Assembly: GCF_013404075.1 (NCBI RefSeq)
Contig: NZ_JACBJQ010000017.1
Span: 62,001-126,000, forward strand
Length of the DNA: 64,000 nt
Source: Mycolicibacterium vinylchloridicum
GTDB lineage: Bacteria > Actinomycetota > Actinomycetes > Mycobacteriales > Mycobacteriaceae
Direction of reading: 5' to 3'
Part shown: in pieces, positions 51,986 to 59,885 of the stretch
Layout: the number at the start of each line of letters is the position of its first letter
How positions within the stretch are numbered: the first letter of the stretch is position 1
Notes under the pieces: generated by a model
What the model was told of the DNA's origin: nothing
Seen by the model: the letters and a program-made list of their open reading frames with translations, nothing else
Database searches by the model: none
Made by a program: the position numbers and the translations under genes

Positions 51986-53137
51986 ATGCGCTTCGTGCAC
52001 ACCGCCGACTGGCAGCTCGGCATGACGCGGCACTTCCTCGAAGGTGAAGCGCAGCCGCGCTACTCGGCCGCCCGGCGTGACGCGGTGGCCGGCCTCGGTG
52101 CGCTTGCCGAGGAGGCCGCGGCGGAGTTCCTCGTAGTGGCCGGCGATGTCTTCGAGCACAACCAGCTTGCCCCGAAAGTCATCAGCCAGTCACTGGAAGC
52201 CATGCGCGCCATCGGTGTTCCGGTGTATCTGCTGCCCGGCAACCATGACCCCCTGGACGCGTCGTCGGTGTACACCAGCGCGCTGTTCAACGCCGAGTGC
52301 CCTGACAACGTGATCGTCCTGGACCGCGACGGAGTGTGGGATGTGCGCCCGGGTGTGCAACTCGTCGTCGCCCCCTGGCGGACGAAGGCGCCGACCACCG
52401 ACTTGGCGGCCGCGGTGCTGCGCGATCTTCCCGCCGACGGCACCACCCGCGTCCTGGTCGCGCACGGCGGGGTCGACGTGCTCGACCCGGATCCCGGCAA
52501 GGCGTCGCTGATCCGGATGGCCGCGCTGTCCGAGGCGCTCGACCGCGGCGCGGTCCACTATGTCGCTCTGGGCGACAAGCACTCTCGCACCTGTGTCGGT
52601 GACAGCGGACGGGTGTGGTATTCGGGTTCACCCGAAGTGACCAACTTCGACGACGTCGAGGCCGATCCGGGGCACGTCCTGGTGGTCGATGTCGATGAAG
52701 CCGACCCGGCCCATCCGGTGACTGTCGAGGCCCGCCACATCGGGCGGTGGCGGTTCGTCACGCTGCACCGCCAGGTCGACGACAGCCGCGACATCGCCGA
52801 TCTCGACCTGAACCTCGACCTGCTGACGGACAAGGAGCGCACGGTCGTGCGGCTTGGGCTCACCGGTTCGCTCACCGTCACCGACCGCGCCGCGCTGGAT
52901 GCCTGCCTGGACAAGTACGCCCGGCTGTTCGCCTGGCTGGGAACCTGGGACCGGCACACCAACATCGCGGTGATGCCCGCCGACGGTGAATTCGACGATC
53001 TCGGAATCGGTGGCTTCGCCGCGTCCGCCATCGACGAACTCGTCAGCACCGCCCGCTCCGGTGACGGTGATTCCGCTGCGGACGCGCAGGGCGCACTGGG
53101 GCTGTTGCTGCGGCTGGCCGGGGGGAGTGCGGCGTGA
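51986..53137 (+). CDS. SbcD/Mre11-like metallophosphoesterase nuclease (Rv1277-like)
   Basis: A 383-residue calcineurin-type nuclease subunit. The metal motifs in order are HTADWQLG, GDVFEHN, GNHDPLD, VAHGG and GDKHSR; the first deviates from the usual HxSDxHxG. A capping region follows. GGGAAGGG precedes ATG 51986. Its partner overlaps by 4 bp (GTGA). The pair should form an Mre11-Rad50-like complex that processes DNA ends; size and position match Rv1277. Confidence 0.9.
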   Translation: MRFVHTADWQLGMTRHFLEGEAQPRYSAARRDAVAGLGALAEEAAAEFLVVAGDVFEHNQLAPKVISQSLEAMRAIGVPVYLLPGNHDPLDASSVYTSALFNAECPDNVIVLDRDGVWDVRPGVQLVVAPWRTKAPTTDLAAAVLRDLPADGTTRVLVAHGGVDVLDPDPGKASLIRMAALSEALDRGAVHYVALGDKHSRTCVGDSGRVWYSGSPEVTNFDDVEADPGHVLVVDVDEADPAHPVTVEARHIGRWRFVTLHRQVDDSRDIADLDLNLDLLTDKERTVVRLGLTGSLTVTDRAALDACLDKYARLFAWLGTWDRHTNIAVMPADGEFDDLGIGGFAASAIDELVSTARSGDGDSAADAQGALGLLLRLAGGSAA

Positions 53138-55755
53138 GACTGCACCGGCTGACACTGACCAACTATCGCGGAATCGCGCACCGCGACATCGAGTTTCCCG
53201 ATCACGGGGTGGTCGTCGTGTGCGGGGCCAACGAAGTCGGCAAGACGTCGATGATCGAGGCGCTCGATCTGTTGCTCGAGTCCAAGGACCGCTCGACGAA
53301 GAAGGAAGTCAAGCAGGTCAAGCCCACGCACGCCGATGTTGGCTCCGAGGTCACTGCCGAGATCAGCACGGGCCCATACCGTTTCGTGTATCGCAAGCGG
53401 TTCCACAAGAAGTGTGAGACCGAGCTGACCATCACCGCGCCGCGCCGCGAGCAACTGACCGGGGACGAGGCTCACGAGCGGGTGTTGGCCATGCTCGGTG
53501 AAACGGTCGACACCGGGCTGTGGCACGCGCAGCGGGTCTTGCAGTCCGGCTCGATGGCGGCGGTGGACCTGTCCGAATGCGACGCGTTGTCGCGCGCCCT
53601 GGACCTGGCCGCCGGTGACGAGGCGGCGTTGTCGGGCACCGAACCGCTTCTGATCGAACGGATCGACGCCGAGTACGGCAGATACTTCACCGGGACGGGA
53701 CGGCCGACGGGGGAATGGGCGGCGGCGATCGCGGCGCTGCGCGCCGCCGACGAGGAGGTGGCCCGGTGTGCGGCCGCGGTCGCCGAAGTCGACGAACGGG
53801 TGCGCAGGCATGCCGATCTGGTCGAGCAGCGGGCCGGGCTGGCCGATCGCCGCCACGGCGTCGCCGCGCGCTTGGCCGCCGCACAGGCGGCGGCCGGCGC
53901 GCTGGCCGAGCTTGCCGACCAACTGAAGCAGGCCGAGCTCGTCGCGACCGCGGCGCAGGCAACCTGCGCCGCGTCCGGCGCCGCGCAGGCCGAGCGTGTG
54001 CGATTGCGCGACGAGGTGGCCGCACGCGCCGTGGCGGTCTGCGAGTTGCAGGGGCAGCTGGCGATCGCGGTCGAGGCCGAAACCACCGCGCGGGAGGTCG
54101 CCGAAATGGCTGGTGCGGCAGCGGCGGAGGCGGCGGCCGCCGTCGTCGCTGCCGAAGCCGCTGCCGACGAGGCCCGCCGCGTCGTGGATGCGCTGGCCGG
54201 CGGCGAGGAGGCCAAGCGTCTAGCCGCGCGACTGGAGCGCGTCGAGGCGCTCGACGCGCAGTTGGTGACACTGAACACCAGCATTTCCGACATCACCCTG
54301 ACGACAGAGGTGATGGCTGACATCGAGTCCGCCGCGGCCCTGGTCGAACGGATCGAGGCGCAGCTTGCGCTGACCGCCACCACGGTGGAGTTCACCGCGG
54401 CCACCGATCTCGAGCTGACCGTGGGCGGGCAGACCATCCGGTTGTCCTCGGGGGAGCGCTGGGTCCCCGCCACCTCGGCGTCCAGTACCGTCGAGCTGCC
54501 CGGGTTGCTGAGTGTGCGGATAGACCCGGGGGCCACCACGGCCGGTGTCCAAGAGAAACTCGATGCGGCACAGCGACTTCTGGGCGAGTCTCTTCGGCAG
54601 GGCGGTGCTGTCGACATCGAGGAGGCGCGGGCGATCGAGCGGCGTCGGCGGGAATTGACCGGCAACCGTGATCAGCTGGCGGCGACCTTGGCCGGGCTGT
54701 GTGAAGGCGAGGGGGTTGCGCAGATGTGCGCCCGGCTGGCGCAGCTGCACGAGGCGATCTCGCCGGAGCTGCTCGCCGCGGGCGCTGACGCCGCGGCCGC
54801 GCGGGAGGCGTTCGTCGGCGCCATCTCGGCCCGCGAGGATGCCCGCGCCCGCGCCGATCTGCACCAGCGGACGCTGACCGCTGCCAGTGCGCAGTTGACG
54901 GAGAAGGGCACGGCGGCAACGGTTCTGCGTTCGAAGGTGACCGACGCCACCGCTGAGCTCGACGCGGCGACCGAACGGCTCACGGCCCTGCGGGCCGGCA
55001 GCTCCGATGAGCAGGTGGCCGAACAAGCGGTTGCCGATGCCGAGGCGCACCGTCAGGCCGCCACCGCAGTCGCCGAACTCGAGCAGCGGTATGCCGCCGC
55101 GGATCCCGTTGCGGTGCAGGGGGAATTGGCCTCCGCCACTATCGCTGCTGCCGACCTGGACCGCGAGCACTCTGCTGTCGGGCAGGCACTCAACGACATC
55201 ACCGTCGAGCTGGGCGTGATGGGCAACGAAGGACGCAAGGGCAGGCTCGACGCCGCCCAGATCGCACGCGAGCATGCCTTCGCCGAACACTCGCGGGTGT
55301 CCCGCCGCGCCAGGGCGGCCGAGCTGTTGCGGTCGGTCATGGCCCGGCACCGGGACAACACCCGCAAGCGGTACGTCGCACCGTTCCGCACTGAGATCGA
55401 GCGGCTGGGCCGTCCGGTGTTCGGGCCCACCTTCGAAGTCGAGATCGACAGCGATCTGCGAATCTGTAATCGCACGTTGGACGGTCGCACCGTCCCCTAT
55501 GACTCGCTGTCGGGCGGGGCCAAGGAGCAGCTCGGCATTCTGGCGCGGCTGGCCGGCGCGGCGCTGGTCGCCTCGGAGGACAGCGTGCCGGTGGTCATCG
55601 ACGACGCGCTGGGCTTCACCGACCCCGAACGGCTCACCAAGATGGGCGCCGTGTTCGACACGGTGGGCGATCACGGTCAGGTCATCGTGCTCACCTGCAC
55701 ACCGACCCGCTACCTAGGTGTGCAGGACGCTCACCTCATCGAGTTGACCGCCTGA
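53134..55755 (+). CDS. SbcC/Rad50-like SMC-family ATPase (Rv1278-like)
   Basis: An 873-residue ATPase. Walker A is CGANEVGKTS near residue 35, two Ala/Glu-rich coiled coils flank the centre, and the signature YDSLSGGAKEQLGI and Walker B VPVVIDDALGFTD form the C-terminal half of the head. There is no CxxC zinc hook; instead a beta-rich insert (TVGGQTIRLSSGERWVP, about 425-460) sits between the coils. It works with the nuclease encoded upstream. GTG 53134 overlaps that gene's stop. Confidence 0.9.
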   Translation: MRLHRLTLTNYRGIAHRDIEFPDHGVVVVCGANEVGKTSMIEALDLLLESKDRSTKKEVKQVKPTHADVGSEVTAEISTGPYRFVYRKRFHKKCETELTITAPRREQLTGDEAHERVLAMLGETVDTGLWHAQRVLQSGSMAAVDLSECDALSRALDLAAGDEAALSGTEPLLIERIDAEYGRYFTGTGRPTGEWAAAIAALRAADEEVARCAAAVAEVDERVRRHADLVEQRAGLADRRHGVAARLAAAQAAAGALAELADQLKQAELVATAAQATCAASGAAQAERVRLRDEVAARAVAVCELQGQLAIAVEAETTAREVAEMAGAAAAEAAAAVVAAEAAADEARRVVDALAGGEEAKRLAARLERVEALDAQLVTLNTSISDITLTTEVMADIESAAALVERIEAQLALTATTVEFTAATDLELTVGGQTIRLSSGERWVPATSASSTVELPGLLSVRIDPGATTAGVQEKLDAAQRLLGESLRQGGAVDIEEARAIERRRRELTGNRDQLAATLAGLCEGEGVAQMCARLAQLHEAISPELLAAGADAAAAREAFVGAISAREDARARADLHQRTLTAASAQLTEKGTAATVLRSKVTDATAELDAATERLTALRAGSSDEQVAEQAVADAEAHRQAATAVAELEQRYAAADPVAVQGELASATIAAADLDREHSAVGQALNDITVELGVMGNEGRKGRLDAAQIAREHAFAEHSRVSRRARAAELLRSVMARHRDNTRKRYVAPFRTEIERLGRPVFGPTFEVEIDSDLRICNRTLDGRTVPYDSLSGGAKEQLGILARLAGAALVASEDSVPVVIDDALGFTDPERLTKMGAVFDTVGDHGQVIVLTCTPTRYLGVQDAHLIELTA

Positions 55756-55766
55756 GTCGGGGCAGA

Positions 55767-56048
55767 CTAGAAGAGGGCTGTGCGCGGCAGCCAGTCCTCG
55801 TGGAGCCCAGCGTGCTGAGATTGTTCCGATTCGGACACGAAGGCGTAGATGGTTGAGGTGAGCAACTCGCGATCGTCCTCGGCCAGAGTGCGCTTGTCGC
55901 GGGTTAGGCTCGAAACGAGCTCACGAAATCTGTTTCTGAACTCGCTGGGTGTCAGCCCGAAGCGAGGAAGCGTCTCGTCCTCTGGCGGACCCCCGAACGG
56001 AATCCACCGAAGCACGAATTGCAGGATCTGCCTGTCATACCAATCCAT
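55767..56048 (-). CDS. Small DUF3263-like protein
   Basis: A 93-residue protein beginning MDWYDRQILQFVLRW. The segment LPRFGLTPSEFRNRFRELV resembles the helical DUF3263 proteins of actinobacteria, in which it may be an HTH-like unit. ATG 56048 has AGGACGG five bases upstream; an in-frame GTG at 56066 would add six residues. Function unknown. It marks the point where the M. tuberculosis-like gene order ends. Confidence 0.65.
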   Translation of the reverse strand: MDWYDRQILQFVLRWIPFGGPPEDETLPRFGLTPSEFRNRFRELVSSLTRDKRTLAEDDRELLTSTIYAFVSESEQSQHAGLHEDWLPRTALF

Positions 56049-56129
56049 TGTATCCGTCCTGCTCACCCAGTAATCAACGCGCGCAGTTGATTTCAGTCGG
56101 TCGCCTGGCGCGGAACAACCACTGCGAAT

Positions 56130-56858
56130 TCAGATGACGGCAGTGACGTGACCGGCGCTGATGTGGCTGGTCAGGGCTCGCTCGAGCCTGCTGGAGGTGA
56201 GCACCCGCGCCTGCCGGGGAAAGACCTGTTCCATCAGCATTTGCTTTGTCGCCATGTCGGTATCGGAGATGCAGTCAGCCAAGACAATCAGCCGGTAGTC
56301 CCTGTCTGCCGCCTCCCGAACTGTTGACAACACGGCGCCGCTGGCGTGAATCCCGGCCAGGATCAATGTCGTGACACCCAGATTGGTCAGCATCTCATCG
56401 AGGTTCGTCGTCGAGAAGGCGCCGAGCCGGGTCTTGCGCACGACGATGTCGCTAGGTGTGACGGCAAGGCCTGGGTGCAGCTCGGCACCGGAAGTACCGT
56501 TGCGCAACCGCCTCTCGGCGGCGAGGGCAGTGAACTCCTTGTTGGTCGAAGGGGTGAACCGATAGTCGCAGTCTTCGAACGCCAGTCGGGTGAAGGCGAC
56601 ATGGCCGCAGAGTCGACGCATCATTTCGATGGCCGAGTTGGTTCGAAACATCAGTGCGCGGGAGTTCTCTACCGACCTCAGCGCTTCGGGTTGGCAATCG
56701 AGGACCAACAACGCGCATTGCGACGGGTCGAGATCGTCGGACTCCGTTGCTGCCTGCATCCGATGGCCCGATCTTTGCGGCTCGCCGCGCAACCACGTCA
56801 GTCTCGGGTGGAAGCTCTTCGATTGCAATAGATATCGCTGCACCAGACTGCTACTCAT
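56130..56858 (-). CDS. Isochorismatase-like hydrolase lacking the catalytic cysteine
   Basis: A 242-residue protein of the isochorismatase/cysteine-hydrolase fold. Asp54 (LVLDCQ) and Lys142 (VVRKTRLGAF) of the triad are present. The third position, normally Cys in the GxxTxxCV loop, reads GIHASGAV (169-176). Cysteine-less members such as PhzD and EntB hydrolyse vinyl ethers, so the protein may be an isochorismatase-type enzyme or a non-enzymatic relative. The start at 56858 has AAGGGA seven bases upstream. It follows the SDR gene on the same strand after 112 bases. Confidence 0.72.
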   Translation of the reverse strand: MSSSLVQRYLLQSKSFHPRLTWLRGEPQRSGHRMQAATESDDLDPSQCALLVLDCQPEALRSVENSRALMFRTNSAIEMMRRLCGHVAFTRLAFEDCDYRFTPSTNKEFTALAAERRLRNGTSGAELHPGLAVTPSDIVVRKTRLGAFSTTNLDEMLTNLGVTTLILAGIHASGAVLSTVREAADRDYRLIVLADCISDTDMATKQMLMEQVFPRQARVLTSSRLERALTSHISAGHVTAVI

Positions 56859-56970
56859 GTCCAATCCCTTCGTGGCACCCCGCATCCACATGAAATCTCT
56901 GCCCTTGATTCCACCGGGAGTCAGCGCTCTTGACAACGAGAGCGTCTTCAGATGGTGAGTAGCCGCAGAC

Positions 56971-57774
56971 CTACCGCGCGGTCCACCCGCCATCGACCGC
57001 GAGGACCTGGCCGGTGAGGTAGGAACCGGCGCCACTCGCCAACAACAGCAGGGCGCCCGACAGCTCACTCGCCCGCCCGGGCCGGTTCATCGGGGTGTTG
57101 CGCCGGACGTAGGAAGCACCTGCTTCGTCATCGAGTAGGTCGGCGGTTGCCTCGCTTGGGAAGAATCCCGGCGCAAGGGCGTTGACGCGGATGTTGTATC
57201 GAGCCCACTGCACCGCTAGCTCCCGAGTCATGTTGATAAGGCCGCCCTTTGATGCGCAGTAGGCAGCTTGGCGATTGGGTGCCGAGGCCACTAAACCGAG
57301 AATGGAGGCCACGTTCACGATGCTTCCGCCCCCGTTCTCGATCATCTGCCGCCCAACGAGCTGGGTTAACCGAAATGCCCCCACCAGGTTGACGTCGAGC
57401 ACGTAGCGGAAGTCGTCCAACGACTCTTCTTCTGCGCGTGCGGGTATGCTCAGCCCCGCGTTGTTGACCAGGATGTCCACGTTGCCGACGCGGTCGGAGA
57501 TCTCTCGGTGTGCAGATTCGACCGAGGACGGGTCGGAGACGTCGCAGGTGACCGCGATCAGCCCGGGATGGCCCTCGCAGAGACCAGCCAATCGATCCGA
57601 ACGCCTTGCGGCGACAACGACATTGGCTCCGGCGGCTCGCAGGGTCAGTGCAAATTGCACCCCAAGTCCGCTCGATGCGCCGGTGACGAGTGCGGTGCGA
57701 CCGGTCAGATCGAACAGCTGAGCCGGTGCGGGTGCCGTGACCGGGCCCGAGGATTCGGTGTCGACAACCGTCAT
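56971..57774 (-). CDS. SDR-family oxidoreductase
   Basis: A 267-residue classical SDR. It has TGASSGLG, NNAGLS, a catalytic Ser in NVASILG, YCASKGG with Tyr and Lys, and YLTGQVLAVDGGWTAR at the end. The sequence RTALVTG with AARRSDRL after the second strand suggests NADP(H). Its ATG overlaps the TetR stop by 4 bp, so regulator and enzyme are one transcript. Probably a hydroxyacyl or alcohol dehydrogenase in the lipid cluster. Confidence 0.87.
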   Translation of the reverse strand: MTVVDTESSGPVTAPAPAQLFDLTGRTALVTGASSGLGVQFALTLRAAGANVVVAARRSDRLAGLCEGHPGLIAVTCDVSDPSSVESAHREISDRVGNVDILVNNAGLSIPARAEEESLDDFRYVLDVNLVGAFRLTQLVGRQMIENGGGSIVNVASILGLVASAPNRQAAYCASKGGLINMTRELAVQWARYNIRVNALAPGFFPSEATADLLDDEAGASYVRRNTPMNRPGRASELSGALLLLASGAGSYLTGQVLAVDGGWTAR

Positions 57775-58520
57775 GTGTCACTTGCCTTTTGTTGTTCGGC
57801 ATCCATCAGATCAATCCAGCGTTGCACCGGCATGCCGGCCAGGGCCACCCCGTGTTCGCCCGGCGAGCTGGCCAGCGCCGCGCGGCCCATGATGAGTGCG
57901 CGGGTGGCGCAGGCGGCGTTGTCGGCCGCGATTGCGAGTGCGTCGGGAGCATCACTGAAAGTTCCGGCCGGCAAGAAGCTGGCGTAGCCGTGGGCGACTG
58001 CTGCGGCCCCCACAGTGAGGCTGCTTGCCTGGGCAGAGGTGATGCCCGGTATCGCCGAGGCGGGCACCAGAAATGCCTCCACCACCGGCCGGACCGCGTC
58101 GATCAACTTGGCGTTGCCGCCCAGAAAGACATCCTTGGTGTAGAGCACCGCGAACAGCGCCGGATGTTGCGCGGCGAACTCCACGTAGGCCCGGGACGCG
58201 CGCACCAGGCGCTCGACGGGGTCGGTGGCGTCCCCGACGACTTGGGAGATATGTGTGGTCATGGTCTCGCAAGCCCGCACGGCGACCTCGGTCAACAGGT
58301 CCTCGCGGTCGGCGAAATGTCGGTACGGCGCACCCGGGCTGACATTCAGCCTTCGGCACGCCTCGGCTATCGAGAACGACGCGACCCCGTCCTGGGTGAT
58401 GAGCTCGATCGCAAGATCGATCAATGCGTCCCGCAGATTTCCGTGGTGGTACGTCCCACGACGACTACGCGCGGTAGTACCCACCTCCCTAGTTGCCACC
58501 CCACGAATGTTAATGGTCAT
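57771..58520 (-). CDS. TetR-family regulator with WHG-type C-terminal domain
   Basis: A 249-residue repressor. The HTH is in RRGTYHHGNLRDALID, then DGVASFSIAEACRRLNVS and GAPYRHFADREDLL. HPALFAVLYTKDVFLGG is typical of the WHG (TetR_C_33) ligand domain. ATG 58520 lies inside a 19-bp operator-like element, consistent with autorepression. It heads the SDR transcript and diverges from the IclR genes. Confidence 0.85.
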   Translation of the reverse strand: MTINIRGVATREVGTTARSRRGTYHHGNLRDALIDLAIELITQDGVASFSIAEACRRLNVSPGAPYRHFADREDLLTEVAVRACETMTTHISQVVGDATDPVERLVRASRAYVEFAAQHPALFAVLYTKDVFLGGNAKLIDAVRPVVEAFLVPASAIPGITSAQASSLTVGAAAVAHGYASFLPAGTFSDAPDALAIAADNAACATRALIMGRAALASSPGEHGVALAGMPVQRWIDLMDAEQQKASDT

Positions 58521-58628
58521 CACATCAACGGACAAGGGGTGGCATCGCCACCATGATCCGTGTCTTGCGTCACATGTAAAAGCCACTTACACTGACCGCA
58601 TCAGATGCCATGTGAATGGTCATTACAT
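58507..58628. promoter_or_regulatory. Two copies of a 19-bp operator-like element in the TetR/IclR divergent region
   Basis: ATGTtAATGGTCATcACAT at 58507-58525 and ATGTgAATGGTCATtACAT at 58610-58628 differ at two positions and are 103 bases apart, close to ten helical turns. Outer ATGT/ACAT ends are inverted. The first covers the TetR start codon; the second lies 24 bases before the IclR-fragment GTG. Probably operators for the TetR or IclR proteins, possibly with looping. Confidence 0.6.
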
Positions 58629-58652
58629 CTCGTCAATGCTGGAGGATCAACG

Positions 58653-58931
58653 GTGGCAAGTCCGGAGAAATCAATGGTCAGGTCGCTGCAGCGGGGCCTG
58701 CGGATCATCAACGTGGTCGCCGAGGAGGGGCCGCTGCACGCCAAACTGGTGGCCCGATCGGTGAAGCTGCCACTACCCACCGCGTATCACCTGCTACGCA
58801 CGCTGGTGCACGACAAGTACCTGGTGCGCCTCGATGACGGCAGCTATGTTCTGGGCGACGGCTTCCATGGCGAGCTGTCCGGGATTCACGGCACAGATCA
58901 CCGGCTGCTCTGCGCGGCGGGGCAAAACTGA
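58653..58931 (+). CDS. IclR-type DNA-binding domain without effector domain
   Basis: A 92-residue protein matching only the winged-HTH of IclR regulators: SLQRGLRIINVVAEEGPLHA, then LPTAYHLLRTLVHDKYLVRL and DDGSYVLGDGF. It is clearly related to the next gene (SLQRG and TYHLLRTLVH are shared), but the effector domain is absent, and only three bases separate its stop from that gene. GTG 58653 has GGAGG seven bases upstream. It is either a remnant of a tandem duplication or a functional small DNA-binding protein. Confidence 0.7.
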   Translation: MASPEKSMVRSLQRGLRIINVVAEEGPLHAKLVARSVKLPLPTAYHLLRTLVHDKYLVRLDDGSYVLGDGFHGELSGIHGTDHRLLCAAGQN

Positions 58932-58934
58932 GCC

Positions 58935-59699
58935 GTGCTCCCGCAATCGACAGCGCAACCGACCCTGATTCAGAGTCTTCAGCGTGGCATGCAGTTGGTG
59001 GCCGCGGTCACTGAGCAGGGACCGCTGACCGCCCGCGCCCTCAGCGACGCGACCGGAATAGTGCTCCCCACGACCTATCACCTGCTTCGCACGCTGGTCC
59101 ATGAGGGTTACCTGTGCCGGTGTGCCGACGGCCGGTACGGCTTGGGTGAGCAATTCACGTCCGTGGCCCAGCTGGAACGACGCGCGCGTGGGCTGCGGCT
59201 GATACGGGAGGAGATGGCTGCACTCGCCGGCGCAGGCCGAGTAAACGTGGCCGTCGGAGCCCTGCGCGTCGAAGAGGTCGTCGTAACTCACTTCGTTGCG
59301 CATCCGTCCGCGCCACGGCTCGAATGTTGGCCTGGCATGCCGGTTCCCGCGCATGCCACCGCCATCGGAAAGGCGATCCTGGCCCGGATGTCATCCGATC
59401 AACGCGCCGGCTACCTCGCCTGGCATCCCCTCGAGGTCTTCACTGGTCAGACTGTCACGACGCGCTGGCGGCTCGAGGAGGACTTGAGCGCGTCCCACCT
59501 GATCCGCAGCGATCAGCAGTTTCACTATGGAATAGCTTGTGCGGCAGTACCTCTGAAACTCGAATCGGGAATCGCCGCACTGGGTGCGTCGTACTCCTCG
59601 GCTCGTCCGGAACGCTTCCGCGGCGGCATCGACGATCTGCTGGTCGATGCCGCCAACCGGATCGCCGAGGCGATGGAACTCACCGGACCCACATCCTGA
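58935..59699 (+). CDS. IclR-family transcriptional regulator
   Basis: A 254-residue full-length IclR protein. The N-terminal winged HTH (about 8-70, TARALSDATGIVLPTTYHLLRTLVHEGYL) is followed by the effector domain (about 85-245) with WPGMPVPAHATAIGKAIL, a family hallmark. Members respond to aromatic or organic acids and usually control the adjacent catabolic genes. The GTG start lies three bases after the IclR fragment. It probably governs the ligase-thiolase genes downstream (inference). Confidence 0.88.
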   Translation: MLPQSTAQPTLIQSLQRGMQLVAAVTEQGPLTARALSDATGIVLPTTYHLLRTLVHEGYLCRCADGRYGLGEQFTSVAQLERRARGLRLIREEMAALAGAGRVNVAVGALRVEEVVVTHFVAHPSAPRLECWPGMPVPAHATAIGKAILARMSSDQRAGYLAWHPLEVFTGQTVTTRWRLEEDLSASHLIRSDQQFHYGIACAAVPLKLESGIAALGASYSSARPERFRGGIDDLLVDAANRIAEAMELTGPTS

Positions 59700-59885
59700 C
59701 TGGCGCCCAGTCCGCGACGGGCAACGCGGCCCGCTACGTCTGCCTCGCCATCTGAAATGCGGCCCGTTGCCGCAAACCGGCCGGTGTAATGCACTCGTAA
59801 GACGAGCCGTTGACTTCGGCAGGCCGCAACCGAGTTGCGCCCCGGCATCGTCATCGTGGTAACCGGACAGGAGATCTCGAGAAGT

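Noticed and set aside
53472..54665. 397-residue minus-strand Ser/Ala-rich open frame
   Set aside because: Antisense shadow of the Ala/Glu coiled coil of the SbcC-like protein.
59720..59771. Terminator after the IclR gene (GGCAACG / CGTTGCC)
   Set aside because: Only seven pairs around a 38-base loop with no extension; too weak to call.
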